From Funneliformis mosseae (taxonomy: Eukaryota > Glomeromycota > Glomeromycetes > Glomerales > Glomeraceae), in assembly GCA_910592005.1 (NCBI GenBank), contig CAJVPP010000193.1, forward strand, positions 1 through 41,361: a stretch of 41,361 nt of DNA, read 5' to 3'. Within the stretch, counting starts at the first letter, position 1, and every line of letters begins with the position of its first letter. The translations under genes were made by a program, and so were the position numbers. Shown here piece after piece: positions 29,522-41,060 of this stretch. Below the pieces are notes generated by a model. The model had not been told where the DNA came from. It was given only the letters and a program-made list of their open reading frames with translations, and ran no database searches.

Positions 29522-32500
29522 ATGTTTGATCCAGCATATTCACAGCTTTTAGATACAAATCAGAAGCTTCATAATAAGCTTTAAGATGAGATTTCTATTA
29601 ATAAGAATAGTGAGAAAAAAATTCGCTTTCTCGAGAAGGAGCTTGAGCAGTGTTATCAAACTATTTCATTTCAAGATAAAATTATTATAACTTATAAAGA
29701 GGAAATAGAATCTTTTAAGACAGAGATCAAATCCCTTAAATATCATCTTCAAAAAATATTACGAGATTTAAGACATAAAGGTAATGCTAGTACTTCTCAA
29801 AATATCCATATTTTAAGGCTGAAAGATAAGGTTGATCAGCTTAAGGAAAGAATTTGAAAGCTTATAGATAAAAAGTTATTATTAAAAGGATCAGATATGG
29901 ATCATATCATTCAAAGCATTTTAGACAAACAATTCGAGGCTTTCAGTTCTTTAGAAAGAATAAGAACATATTTGGATAATACTGGAGTTGTTCTTCCAAA
30001 TGACATAACTGAAGAATTTGATAAAATTGGTATATGCTTTACTAATATTATTATAAGTCTTAGTTTGATTCGATGGTATTGGTAAGATCAGGAATACTTT
30101 ATTGATCAATTAACTTAATGAATCAGAAATGCTAAGTACAATTTTCAAAATCTTAGGGTATAGTCAGAGCATGATAATCAAATGTTTAGACAGGCTCTAA
30201 ATGATGAGAGAGAAGCACGTAGAAAGAATTGGGAATTGGTTCAGAATTTGCGAGCATATGCTCAAAGTATGATTACTAGAAAGCAAAATCAAATTAATGC
30301 ACTATCACAAGAAAAAATTATCCTCCAGCTAATAGTTCGACGTAGAGATGGTCAAATTACTGAACATAGGAGAACTACGCATAGATAGACCATAAGGTAT
30401 AATAACGATGCTGAAAATTGGAGAAGACAACATGATTATATTATTTAACAGGCTTAGAATTAGTATAGATAATATAGAGATGAGAGCAGGAAATACCAGA
30501 AACAGCGTGGTATTACTCAAAGATTAGAAGGAGCTATAATAAATAATGATGCTAGAAAGCAAGCTCGTATTAATACATTAGTACAGAAGAAGTTTGCTCT
30601 TTAGCTAATAAATAGAAATTCTCAGCAAATTATTTTTAATCTACAGAATAACCCACTAAATATACAACAAATAGAAATAATAAGATATAGACTCCTAATA
30701 TTTTATGGACGTCCTGAAGAAGATCCAGAAGATTTCTTTAGAGATTTTCAGAGATATGTAGTAGCTAATCGAATAAATGTAGCTCTTGGAGCAGGTCAGG
30801 TCACTGAAAGAGCAGAGGCTTTAGGTTTATTAATATCTTATCTTGAAGGATCTGCTAAGCAATAGTATGAAACTCGCATCAGAGGTAAGAATTGGAAATA
30901 TAGTAATATCTCAGATAATTTAGGTGTGGCTGATTTAACTACAGTTAGAGCTTTGGCCACCAGAAATGGTAGTAATCAAATTAGTGGTTTGAATACTGCC
31001 AGAGAATTTCAAGGTAAAGCTAGTGTGGAAATTGGTAGAATTGATACAGGTGTCACAATTGGAGCTGATATTATTCCGAATAGAACATGAGGTGAAGACT
31101 GGTCTTTTGCAGGTGGCGAGCCTATAAATAATACGTCAGTGGCCCTAAATGCTAGTAGTGGTTTACCTACTGTTACAATAATGCCTAACATAACATTCAG
31201 CCAACTTTTATACTTACTTGAAACTGCTTATACAACCATTGAATACTTAAAACAGACGGTAGTTTTTGGTCAACTTATGCAAGGGGATATGGGTATTGAA
31301 GAGTTTTCTACCTGAATCAAAAAGATCGGTAAATTAGCTGGAATGACTCCAGAACAACAAAGAGAGTAATTAATTCGTGGCTTAAGTCCTATGAACCAGT
31401 ATAATTTTCAAATGATAGCTAAGTTTTATGATACACATGATAATATTATAGAAGCCTTAGCTGAAGCAGAAAAATTTACATTATCTTAAAAGAATGCATC
31501 ATCTTCTATTCCAGTTTTTCCAGCATCCAGCCCCTATGTAGATACAATAGCATCTTCAGAATCCCAACGGCCTCAACAAGTGGCTTCATTGCAATTTCAA
31601 CCACATTCTGCAGAAACATATAAAATTTACGAGATGAAAATGTAGATAGATTTTTATCATGGATTATAGGAGAAACCCCAAAATTTGTTCCTGTTCCTAA
31701 TCCTACTTTGCCACTAAAGTCAAAGAAAAAGGTTGAAGTTGATTCTGACGAAGAACTTGCTGAGCTTATAAAAAAGCAGTTAAAGCTACATGTGACTAAA
31801 GCGATTAAAAAAGCTGTGAAAATGCAATAGTGGTGCTCTAACTGTAATCAAACTAGATATAATTCTCGCAAATACATTCAGAAGAAGAAAAAGAAGTCTA
31901 AGAAAGCTAAAGTTAATCTCACTACTATAGATTCAGATTCTGATTTAGATTCAAATTCTAACACCTCATCCAGTGATATATCGTCTAGTGATAGTTCTGA
32001 TTCTAATACAAGTTCTTCCGATTTTGAAGGCGATATCACTGTTAATATTACCAAGTCAAAAAAAAGTAAGACATAGTGGGAAAAAGGACTCTTCTAGTAA
32101 TAAAGCTCTAAAACTGCGAAAAAGCTACGCAAGACAAAACAGGGGCTGGATGCACTAAAGTATGATCAGGAAAATAGTAATACTAATACTAATTCTTTTT
32201 TAACCAAAGCTGACCAGAAAACTATTCATAAAATAGTTCGAAGTAAGTTTGGTTCTACCCTTCGAGAAGAACTTAAAAAGATCCTTCCTTCATATATGAT
32301 TTAAGCCCTTCCGCTAAATACTAAGAAGTCAGATCAGGAAAAAAACATTAAATCTAAAGCCAATGATTTTTTATCTTTCCAAGAATCAGCTCCTGCAATA
32401 CCTGACTCAGATGAAGAAGAGACTTTGAATGATCTAATGGAAATTGATTTCGTTCAGAAAAGGGAGCTAAAAATAAGTGTTGCAATGATAAAGTGTAAAA

Positions 32501-32946
32501 TTAAACGTTTAAAGATTCTAGCCATAACAGTTGACTTTAGAGCTGAGCCTCCCATTATAACAGAAAATATCATTGAATACGTGAAGGCTAAAATTGATAA
32601 ATCTGAAATACATGATCTCAGTGATATTGCTACTGTCCCAGTTGAATCTGTTAGAGTTATCCATAATTTGCCTATTACTCTAGCCTCAGGTTGTACTATT
32701 TATGAAGATTTTATCGTAGTAAAATACCACAAGCTGACGCTAATATTTTTCAACTAACTTTTAAAGAAATACAATTGCGTATTGGATTGGAAAACCAATG
32801 AGTTAAAGATCCCTCTTAATGGAAAAGACTATATTATTCCAGTCACTATGCATAAGGTCAAGAATAAGCTTAAGGTGAATTGCGTGAATATTACTCCTGA
32901 ATGTGATGATCTGTCAGCTTCAGATAAGATTTCTCAAGACCCGTAG
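29522..32946 (+). pseudogene. Gag-like capsid / CCHC knuckle / retropepsin-like protein
   Basis: One phase runs from MFDPAYSQLLDTNQKLHNKL to about 31615 without a frameshift: a long coiled coil (29550-30600), then a Ty3-type Gag domain (FYGRPEEDPEDFFRDFQRYV ... LISYLEGSAKQ-x-YETRIRG; second lobe IEEFST-x-IKKIGKLAG ... LIRGLSPMN). After a frame change come a CCHC knuckle at about 31831-31875 with spacing C-x2-C-x4-Y-x4-Y (His and the last Cys replaced by Tyr), a Lys-rich patch, a Ser/Asp-rich linker, and a retropepsin-like part from about 32490. There the active site D-S/T-G reads DFR, followed by AEPPIITENI and the sheet segment KYNCVLDWKTNELKIPLNGK. Stops fit Gln or Trp. No reverse transcriptase follows. 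It may form and mature a particle. Confidence 0.7.
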
Positions 32947-32980
32947 GATTTAAGCGAAAATAGCACATTAAAAAAAAGTG

Positions 32981-33115
32981 AGTTATGAAGAGTTCAAAAA
33001 AATGCTATTTACTGCCCTCAAGTCTAAAGCAGAATTCAATGATTTATGCGAAAGATTACAGATAGTTTACTCCAGCAAACAGTAAAAACAATTAGATAAT
33101 AGCTAGAAAGTGAGA
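32981..33115 (+). pseudogene. Truncated duplicate of the 34267 coiled-coil gene
   Basis: SYEEFKKMLFTALKSKAEFN then DLCERLQIVYSSKQ is a clear relative of IYEQELEEKLYSALKSKAEI then NDFSKKLVDKYSKRE at 34318-34420, also at the DNA level. Only about 45 codons remain before stops. A partial tandem duplication about 1.35 kb upstream of the complete gene. Confidence 0.65.
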
Positions 33116-33604
33116 TATATCTGCTTTATTTTTGTCGTCTCTCTTAACCTCATTCTTATAAAATGCATTTAATTCTTCACCTTTTAAGCCTTCAGAGTTT
33201 TCTGAGGTCAGCTTAATCTAAATAATAGGCAACTTAGGGATACGAACAGATTTAGACTTAGTTTTCTTTCTTCTAGTCTTTTTTGCCTTACTTTTAGTAA
33301 TGGTATTACACTCCAATGGAGTCTCAGATATATCCTGTCTATCAATAACATTTGTACTTAGATAAGAAAGCGGAACTGCTGAATAGTTTCATTTGACCCT
33401 TTCAACCTCCTGTCCTCTTCAAATCTGATATAAATGAGAAGTTAATACATGGAATCTCTTTCTTAATTGATCCAAAGGCTTAGACTTCATATCTCAGTAT
33501 TGTATGATATCTTCGTAATCTGCAGAAGATAATTTTGTAGCATTGGAGTACATATATTTTCTTGGTGAAGAGTTGATTATATTAGCAGTCAATTAGATTT
33601 TCAT
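33092..33604 (-). pseudogene. Lys-rich unknown protein, Trp/Gln stops only
   Basis: A single phase of 171 codons from ATG 33604 to TAA 33092. It contains SSPRKYMYSNATKLSSADYE, a middle part (SKPLDQLRKRFHVLTSHLYQ), a very basic block (KSKAKKTRRKKTKSKSVRIP) and an end (GEELNAFYKNEVKRDDKNKA). Five in-frame stops (TAA, three TGA, TAG) lie where Gln or Trp fits and no frameshift is needed. The basic block could be a nuclear localisation or DNA-binding region. No family recognised. Confidence 0.45.
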
Positions 33605-33608
33605 ACTA

Positions 33609-33875
33609 TTAATAAAAAAATGTATGCAAAATATTAATACTATGTGAACTATATGCACTATCAAAACTATACAGAGAACCAGTATTATGCAGAGTATTAG
33701 AAGGATTAATTCTACGCATAGTATGAAGACTATTTGTGATATTAGTAAAAAATGTGTATAAAAAATTAATACTACATGAAGTATCAGAAGTATTAGAAGT
33801 ATCAGGAGTATCAGTGCTATGCGTAATATGGGATCTATCTATCTTATAAAAATAACTTTCAGCACTTTTTCTCAT
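33609..33875 (-). CDS. Ser/Thr/Asn-repeat ORF over a 134-bp tandem duplication
   Basis: Intact 88-codon frame (MRKSAESYFYKIDRSHITHS ...) with STDTPDTSNTSDTS repeats. The DNA is a two-copy tandem repeat of about 134 bp (AAATGTATGCAAAATATTAA at 33617 against AAATGTGTATAAAAAATTAA at 33750). It ends 5 bp before the start of the Lys-rich gene on the same strand and may be its repeated N-terminal part or only upstream DNA. Compare the repeat front of the gene at 12858. Confidence 0.35.
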   Translation of the reverse strand: MRKSAESYFYKIDRSHITHSTDTPDTSNTSDTSCSINFLYTFFTNITNSLHTMRRINPSNTLHNTGSLYSFDSAYSSHSINILHTFFY

Positions 33876-33927
33876 ATTTATTTGAAAAAAGATCCACGTG
33901 ATTTTGACTGGGACGCCTAGCTGAAAT

Positions 33928-34212
33928 TTGTTAAGAAAAGGCTATCTTTCACAGATCGACAGATCAAGAGAGAAGGAAAATGATTATAATGATTTAAGTG
34001 AAAATTACATTCATTCATTTACTAAGAAGTTCGACATAATTATATATGCTTTTTATTTCTTTATCCTGGCCATTATTTTAGTTAGCAAAGCTAACATCAG
34101 TAGGATGATCTTAGTTATTTACGCATGGGATTTATATCGGTATTTCTTATATTTAATTACTCTGAACATAATTTTCTTACAGTTCAGACTATCGTTTGAA
34201 TACCTAAGTTGA
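33928..34212 (+). CDS. Small membrane protein candidate (94 aa)
   Basis: Intact frame: polar front MLRKGYLSQIDRSREKENDY, then two hydrophobic stretches (IIIYAFYFFILAIILVSK and FLYLITLNIIFLQF) separated by about 18 residues. Two membrane passes are likely. It precedes the large coiled-coil gene by 54 bp in the same direction. No family recognised; small membrane proteins are common in virus-like elements. Confidence 0.45.
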   Translation: MLRKGYLSQIDRSREKENDYNDLSENYIHSFTKKFDIIIYAFYFFILAIILVSKANISRMILVIYAWDLYRYFLYLITLNIIFLQFRLSFEYLS

Positions 34213-34266
34213 TTTTCAATCGCATATTTTTTATTATACTAGTAACTAAGCTAGAAAAAAAAGGTT

Positions 34267-35670
34267 ATGACTAATGTATATACCTTGAGAGATATCAATA
34301 ATAATGGTCTTCAGTTTAGTAATATATATGAGCAAGAACTCGAAGAAAAATTATATTCTGCCCTTAAATCTAAAGCAGAAATCAATGATTTTAGTAAAAA
34401 GTTAGTAGATAAGTATTCAAAGAGAGAAAAGGAGTTTAAGCAAATCTATGCTGATATCAGAAATAAGGTTAGTCAGATGAATGCGCTCAATACTGAGCTT
34501 AGATTTAAATTTACTTCTGAAAGGATGACTCGTACTGAACTCAAAGCTAAAATCAAATCATTTAAATCAAATATTAAAACACTAAAGAGAGAGGTAACTT
34601 TAGCCCAGAAAACTTCATCCGCTGATAAGATCAAGATTTTTTCTCTTAAAGTTAAAATACGAGAATTGGAAGGTAAGTTAAAGGATATAAAACTGGATCT
34701 ACTGTTCTATAATTCAGATATAATGGAGGAAACGCCAGCTCAAATAAGCTCATTTGATCCCAAAAAGATCGATTCTCTTTGGCTTAAATTGGATTGAGTG
34801 AAGGAGGACATTAATTCAAAAAATTATGAAATAGAATGTATGAAAAAAAGGAAAGAGTCATCAGATAGTATATATAAATGGGAAATAGATATTCAGTTTT
34901 TAGGATGATTAAAATTGATAGATGAAAATAGGTCCCTTAGGGACCAGTTAACATTAAAGAAAAAGCTGAGAGGCGTTTCGCATAATGAAGTAGATTCTTC
35001 ACCTCTGCCTATAAATGATTTATCGCAAAATATTTCAGGTTAGGTTAGTGATAATCTAAGACCCCTCGTTCATGAGCTTGATTTTAAAGATAAAGTGAGA
35101 GAACTTGGTAAAGAGTATGTTAAGAAAGATATTTTAGAGGTATTGCAAGAGTTATTATCTCAGGATGAGATGGTTTCAAGAAGCAATCCTAGAATGACCG
35201 GCTAGGCAGATACCTTACCTAATCAATCTATTTATAGTTTATCAGCATATTCTAAAAATTTTATTTTGAGAAAAGAGATTGTAAAGCATTTAGGTGGCAT
35301 AGAAGTAGTATTATTATCCCAAAAAATGTCTCTAGTGAATTCCGCTAGAATTGCACTAGCTATCCCTACTGTTAAAAGTTCCTTAATGTCTTATGTCATA
35401 CTTACCTTATTTCTTCTTACGGTTATATAGATCATTGGAAAAAAAATATGGGATTTATAGAACAATAAGCTGAAAGAAAAAAGTAATACCCCTTTTAACT
35501 GAAAATATTTTTTATTATCTTCGGGTATTTTTGAGGCTGGATTATATGATTGGAGACCAGAAGTTCAAAGATAGGAATTGAAGTTAGCTAGTATTATTGC
35601 ACAAGAAAAAAAATATACTACTATAAATGATATTGTAAGTTCTTAGTTGAAATTGTCACACCTCCACTAG
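34267..35670 (+). pseudogene. Long coiled-coil protein with one membrane segment
   Basis: One phase of 468 codons with no frameshift. Starts MTNVYTLRDINNNGLQFSNI; coiled coil over residues about 20-200 (KLKAKIKSFK-type heptads, 176 codons uninterrupted); a charged middle (SLRDQLTLKKKLRGVSHNEV ... ELGKEYVKKDILEVLQELLS); a hydrophobic segment (SLMSYVILTLFLLTVI) near residue 375; then GIFEAGLYDWRPEVQ and a helical end. Nine stops (TGA or TAG) sit where Trp or Gln fits. It ends 14 bp from the end of the polymerase gene, tail to tail. A membrane-anchored structural protein is possible. Confidence 0.55.
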
Positions 35671-35684
35671 AATATTTAATAATA

Positions 35685-38600
35685 TTATCTATTTAAGTAC
35701 TTTGCTAATGCCTCTGGTCCAGTTATATTCTCAAGATGGAAATATCATAAATTACTAATATTATCTAGTGCCTCAATTTCTAATATGTAAGGTAAGACAG
35801 GTAGGTTAACAATTATCTCATTTTTTTATATAGATGAAACTGGGCCAATTTCTTCTAAAATTGATATATGTTCTTTATAACGCATATGATAGACTAATTT
35901 ATGAAAGAATAAATTATACTCTTCAATACACTTCGTAAGCTCACTAGAATATCAAGTAAAATCAGAACATATTTTTTCCTTCATTTTGTCATCTACTGAT
36001 AGGTTTTTATCTTTTGAAATTTTTCTAGTACATTTCATAAATCTTCCTCATAATATCTCGATAGGATTACTTTTCATAAAAATCTCATAGTTAAGCCATT
36101 TATCATGAAATATTTTGTATAAACCTCCTATCTTTTGATATAACATTTCTTGTGCTTTTTTAACTGCATTTCTGTAAGCACGCTTATAAACAATCCCATG
36201 GGATCCTATCATCTTATAAGTAACACTATTGACTATGATATTCTCCTTCACAAAACCCTCAAGCCATGATTTGGCTTTCTTTTATGCATAATTATCTATT
36301 TGTTTATATTTCTCATCTGAATTCTTGATTTGCATTATCTTATCTGAGAGAGCTGGCTCATACTTCTTATTATACATGATAAATCAGACACAGAGACTAA
36401 TAATAGTTTTTTTTGAAATAATGATATAAATCTAGCTTCTTACCTAATTCCTTCGCCATATCAACGAATTCCATTCTTTCACCTTTCATTAGCATTAATT
36501 TTCTACCATGTAAATTAAAAGTTATGTCAGGATGGGTTACTATATAACTAAAGCGCTCACCTGGCATCAGAATTTTACTCCTCTCATTTGTCCTATAAAT
36601 CGCTGAACACTTTGGTTATTCACATTAGGTTTTATATGTCAGTCTCTATAAACTGTTCGAAATTCCATTGCTTAATATTAACTAAAATATCCCTAAGAAT
36701 GTCTTTAGTAATATCATGAAGTGATCAGTCATTGTTAATATCCATGACTTCTCATATAATCTGATCCCCTATGGTTTTGAAAACTTGGGATTTATCCTGC
36801 TTCACAGTGTCGATTCCTCTTATAAAAAATTCTTTAGGTTTGAAGTTCAGGGTATCTTTATGAGGAATACCAAAATACTTTTTCTTCCCAGTGAATACTA
36901 CCAGAAATAGTACTTCTTCATAAGCCATTTTGAGATAATCTGATCTAGTTTTTAATCTAAGAAAGTTGTTTACTTCATTGCGCAATTTTTTCATTATTCC
37001 TATAGTTATTTTGACCATTTTGGTCTAGTACTCTTATTTTGAGATTACGTCTTTCCTAAAATCGTAAGATAGATCGTATTTTTCATAATAGGAATCTGGA
37101 CAAGTGAGATATAGAGAATTGGTATTACTATATTTTATCCTAAAACCTTTCTTTTTCACGAATTCTGCAACGAGTTTGATATTTTTTGCCCAGCTGAAGT
37201 AATAGCTCTAGCGAGTTTAAGTATATAAAATGGGGAGTCACTTTGACCAGTTACACTATAAAACGAATTCATATATAATTTAATGGCTTTCTGTTTTGAA
37301 TTTAGAGAATTATAATCGAAGTAGATAGAATCATATTCTTTTCTAAAATCATCATATGACAAACTAATGAAAGGATTCAGAATGTTGGCTATTTCGGCAT
37401 GCTTCTTAGGTTCACTTTGTGAACAAATATCTTTGATTTCACTTGTTATTGAGATAGATCCGCTGGCATTCATTCTACTTTTAACTAATCTCATATATTC
37501 TTTTTTCTTTCTAAGAGGTTTTAGCTAAGCCTTTAGTTCATTCTGTATATTGAGCAAATTTTCCAGTATTTTTGAAAATAAACCTTTCTGATCAGATTTA
37601 TTCCCATGCCATATAATTCAGGCTTGCATAGGTTTACCATCATACTTGAACTTAATACTGTAAAGCACTTTATTCTCTCACTTTAGTTTATCTGCTTCTG
37701 AAAGTGTTAAAACCATCTTCTCAGGTGAGAGGTTGTAGGTTATAATTATGCTAGGATATAAGGAAGTGAAGTCTAAACCTGTAACGGGACATTTATTTTC
37801 AAGACCTTTCTCTAGCGAGAATACATACGCTCCTAGAAACTTTTCAAATGCTTTCTGATTGGAAATTTTCGTGGTGTAGAATATCTTGCATCCAAGCTTT
37901 AGCGCCTAAGAGATTAGATATTTTTATTCCTATAGCAAAATAATGTAAGTCAAATAATGATATATGAGCGATTGAGGCCACCTCTCTATAATCATTTATA
38001 ATATTAGATTTGATCATAAGCTCTTGACAATGTAAAGCATATATAACATAATAATTTACGATTTCATGTATATGTTTTTGGAAGAGTCAGAAGCCCTGTC
38101 TTTTACTTCTGAATAATACTTCCATAATTTGCTTATGGGTATGTTGGCTTTGCCATTGAGACCACACTTTTCTAAGAAGAATTTGAGTAATGTTTTCTCA
38201 GAGCAGTGGTGGAGTTGCATAAAACTTGTGCGAACGTCAATTGGTACACATCCAGAGAGTTTAAGAAAGTAGGATTCAATACTTAAACTAGGATGGATTT
38301 TGATCTTAATAGATTCTCAACATCCTGTTTTTTTACGATCCTTATCTAATAAACTCCTATCTGTCTTTTTTATCTATTGTGAATTCCTCTAAAAGAAATT
38401 ACTACTAGATGCTTCCCCTTTCCCCCCAAAATAATTCCAAATAAGAATAGAATTAGCATTGGCTTTCTTACATAGTTTTGCCGATATTTGCTAAACTATC
38501 CATTTGAGAACTTTTAATTTGGTGACTTTTTCCACAATAAAAGGCCAATCATATTCTGAATCGTTAAAACTAAGCTGGATATCTGGGGCAAAAGATTTCT

Positions 38601-39680
38601 AATATAAAGCAAAAGCTTTTAATAAATTGGCTTGGTTCTCATATATAATTATTATTTAATGCAGGTCTGGAGCTGTCTCAATATCAACAAGACATATTTG
38701 TTCTAGTGATTTTAGATTGTCTTTCCAGTGTAAGATCATGCAGATTGTAAAAACTTAGGATGTGTTATTTTTCACTTCTGAAAAGTTTCCTGATCCACGT
38801 GAATTGTATATTTCTATATCTTATGTTAGTACTAATGCTCGATTGTGAGTAAAGAGAAAAGATGAATAGATTTTATAAAGTAGTTCAAAATTCTCTATAG
38901 GGCAAAAATTATTAATGTGAACATAAAATGCATGTGGGCAGTGATGGGATCTTATACAATAAGATGCACTGTTATTATATTTATAGTTGTTTATAGATCT
39001 CTATCCAGAAAGTGATATCCTATATTCTCTTGCAACTTTATGATAATATGTGCCTGTATCATCTGAAGTTGTCTCTATTTTACATTCAGAACCAACCTTT
39101 GAATTGTAGCTTGAGATGATATCGAGAGCAGTAAACCTTTCATCTTTATTAGGTATAATAATATAGAAATACAGCTTTTTTTCGCATAAAAACTACAGAT
39201 AGGAAACGCTTTTATACATTCCATCTGGATTAGATTCATATTCACAGTGTTCCTACTACCATCTTTCCCAGTAGTAGAATACCTTTATTTTGGACCAGAA
39301 TTTAGGAATACTTGTATTATCAGGAATACAAATATCAAAAAATACCTTAATACTGGTAATAGTTACGATTGCTTTCTAATCATTAATAAGGTACCCATAA
39401 AGGCGGAGGACATAATAAAAGATATTATTAATATATTCTTTAGCTTCTTTTATATTAACTGGCATGTATGGAATATCTCAATGATTCGCTATTTCATCAT
39501 TAAGAATTATAGTCAAACCCTCATCATTTCTCACAACTAGTTCATTACGAGTTAGAATGCTTATCAAGTAATTCTCGCTAGAATAACGAAATACCTGACC
39601 AACTTTTTCTTTTCAGCCTTTGGGTGAAAAAGTAGGGCAGAGGCATTGAGGAAGTCTAAAAGTTCTAAATATTTAGTCAT
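35685..39680 (-). pseudogene. Family B DNA polymerase (protein-primed type)
   Basis: About 1330 codons from ATG 39680, which is the inner border of the right arm. Exonuclease motifs: DIEIYNSRGSGNF (about 38810), [15 protein letters not shown] (about 38555) and an Exo III-like [12 protein letters not shown] (about 38030). Polymerase motif [17 protein letters not shown] (about 37730-37780); motif [16 protein letters not shown] (about 37250-37290); motif C at 37111-37132 reads YSNTNSLY where the family has [16 protein letters not shown] follows near 36880. Frameshifts occur near 39600 and 37180, with more likely around 38100-38450; stops fit Gln, Trp or Arg. Such polymerases copy linear elements from a terminal protein primer. 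Both catalytic Asp of motif C are lost, so it is inactive. Confidence 0.9.
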
Positions 39681-39800
39681 GGTATTTTTTTAGAATATGA
39701 TAACTAAGTACACCCTTCAGTATAATACACTAGGAAAAAAGTTCAAAATAAAAATAAATATTATTATAGATATCAAAATTAACTAAGAATAATACTGAAG

Positions 39801-40251
39801 ATGAATGATTCTGATGATATATTTATTTTCATTGATAATTACATTGCGAAGGGTGAATACATTTGCTAGTATCGCTCTGATGAAAGGATAGTTTGTGAGA
39901 ATGAAAGTACGTAACCAGAAGGATGTAGTATTCACTGAAAAAAACGTCAGCGAGCTCTATGCAAACAAGATAGATATGTAAGACTGACAGCTTCTAAATA
40001 TGGGTTTTGTAATTTGCATATCTAGAAGTATCATTCAAAGGCATATTATCAGCGGAAAAGTTAGATAAGATGCTTCAGAATGGGTAGACTTCAGATACAT
40101 TAAAACGGAATCTTGATAAAATAAAAATATCTGATACAATAGAGTACTGGCCTTAGAAAGTTGTTCCTAGAAAAAATGCAGGGGATACTTCTGAAGACGT
40201 TGAAAGTACGTTTTTAGAATCTTAGAAAGACTTCTAGATAGGCGTCCCTAG
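39801..40251 (+). pseudogene. Arm gene 2, Cys/His-rich basic protein (right copy)
   Basis: Right-arm copy of 5362-5823. It keeps the ATG (MNDSDDIFIFIDNYIAKGEY) and the Cys of YGFCNLH. Stops TAG, TAA, TGA and TAG lie where Gln or Trp fits, at partly different places from the left copy, and one base is missing after AGCGGAAAA (near 40060). Comparison of the two copies shows which stops are new in each arm. Confidence 0.5.
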
Positions 40252-40656
40252 TATCCCTAGAGTCCTTAATAAATTTCAGACTTCTTTACTTTTTTTATTT
40301 TTTAAGCATACATATATTATGCATATATTATCTATATACTGCCCATATAGCATACATAAGTAGCATAAGAAAAGTTTCAAATTTTTTTTTATAACTTATT
40401 TTTTACTAAGGATATTAGGAACACTAAAGATATAGATAGAAAAACACAATCAATAAACTTAAAAACCCAAAAATCGATATCATAGTTGTTCTTAGAAGTG
40501 TCTTCAGAAAAATTTCCCTGCATTCTTCTAGGGACAGCAAAAAAACTTAACAAAGTACTTCTGATACCTTCTTTGATGATTTTTTATAAGACAAGATGTG
40601 ATATATTTTATTAATAAAGATACATAAAAAATAATTATCCTAAAGTGTATACAATA

Positions 40657-41060
40657 ATGGATTTTAAAAATCATTTTTTGAGATGGCAAAATACTAATTT
40701 ATAATGTGAATTCACACTGACTCGTAAGATTTTAAATATGCAATTAGAAAAAAGAAGACACAATTCCAAAAGGATCCATCCTGAAATTTTTATTATTGTT
40801 CATATATTCTTAGAACTGGAGAAGTGTGCAATTGGAGATGCTATAATCTAAAGGGTTGTAAAATTTATCAGAATTCTAGGCAAGTTTCTTGTAAAGAATG
40901 TGATAAGAAGATAAGATCCAGATATGACTATTGTGATACACATGCAAAAAAACATAGATCAAAGAAATATTATCATCGAAAAAAGCAGGTTAAGTTAGCT
41001 TCGACGCAAATATTGGTAGGAAATTTAGAGGTAAACAAAAATGATACAACTTATCACTAG
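40657..41060 (+). CDS. Arm gene 1, coiled coil plus Cys/His cluster (right copy)
   Basis: Exon-like part 1 starts MDFKNHFLRWQNTNL, has one TAA where Gln fits, then TLTRKILNMQLEKRRHN. The second part is intact for 78 codons from 40824 (open upstream from an ATTCTTAG at about 40808): CNWRCYNLKGCKIYQ, VSCKECDKK, YDYCDTHAKKHRSKKYYHRK. Four Cys pairs and a final Cys-x2-His could bind one or two zinc ions; the end is highly basic. This is the best preserved of the four arm genes. A terminal DNA-binding role is plausible because it is encoded in the arms. Confidence 0.55.

Noticed and set aside
39247..39540. Plus-strand ORF of 97 codons
   Set aside because: Lies antisense inside the polymerase gene; the minus strand has the polymerase sequence in phase with its motifs.
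5944..39680. Altered genetic code (stops read as Gln or Trp)
   Set aside because: Many stops fit Gln (TAA/TAG) and Trp (TGA), and long phases are open that way. But several stops fit Arg, Trp is also found as TAG, real frameshifts exist, and catalytic Asp, Glu, Cys and His residues are lost by the same transitions. Intact genes with normal stops are present. Mutation is the simpler explanation.
35685..39680. Mitochondrial linear plasmid
   Set aside because: A family B polymerase plus TGA at Trp positions suggests it, but the integrase, packaging ATPase, spliceosomal introns, hAT-like and Tc1-like insertions and F-box gene point to nuclear DNA.
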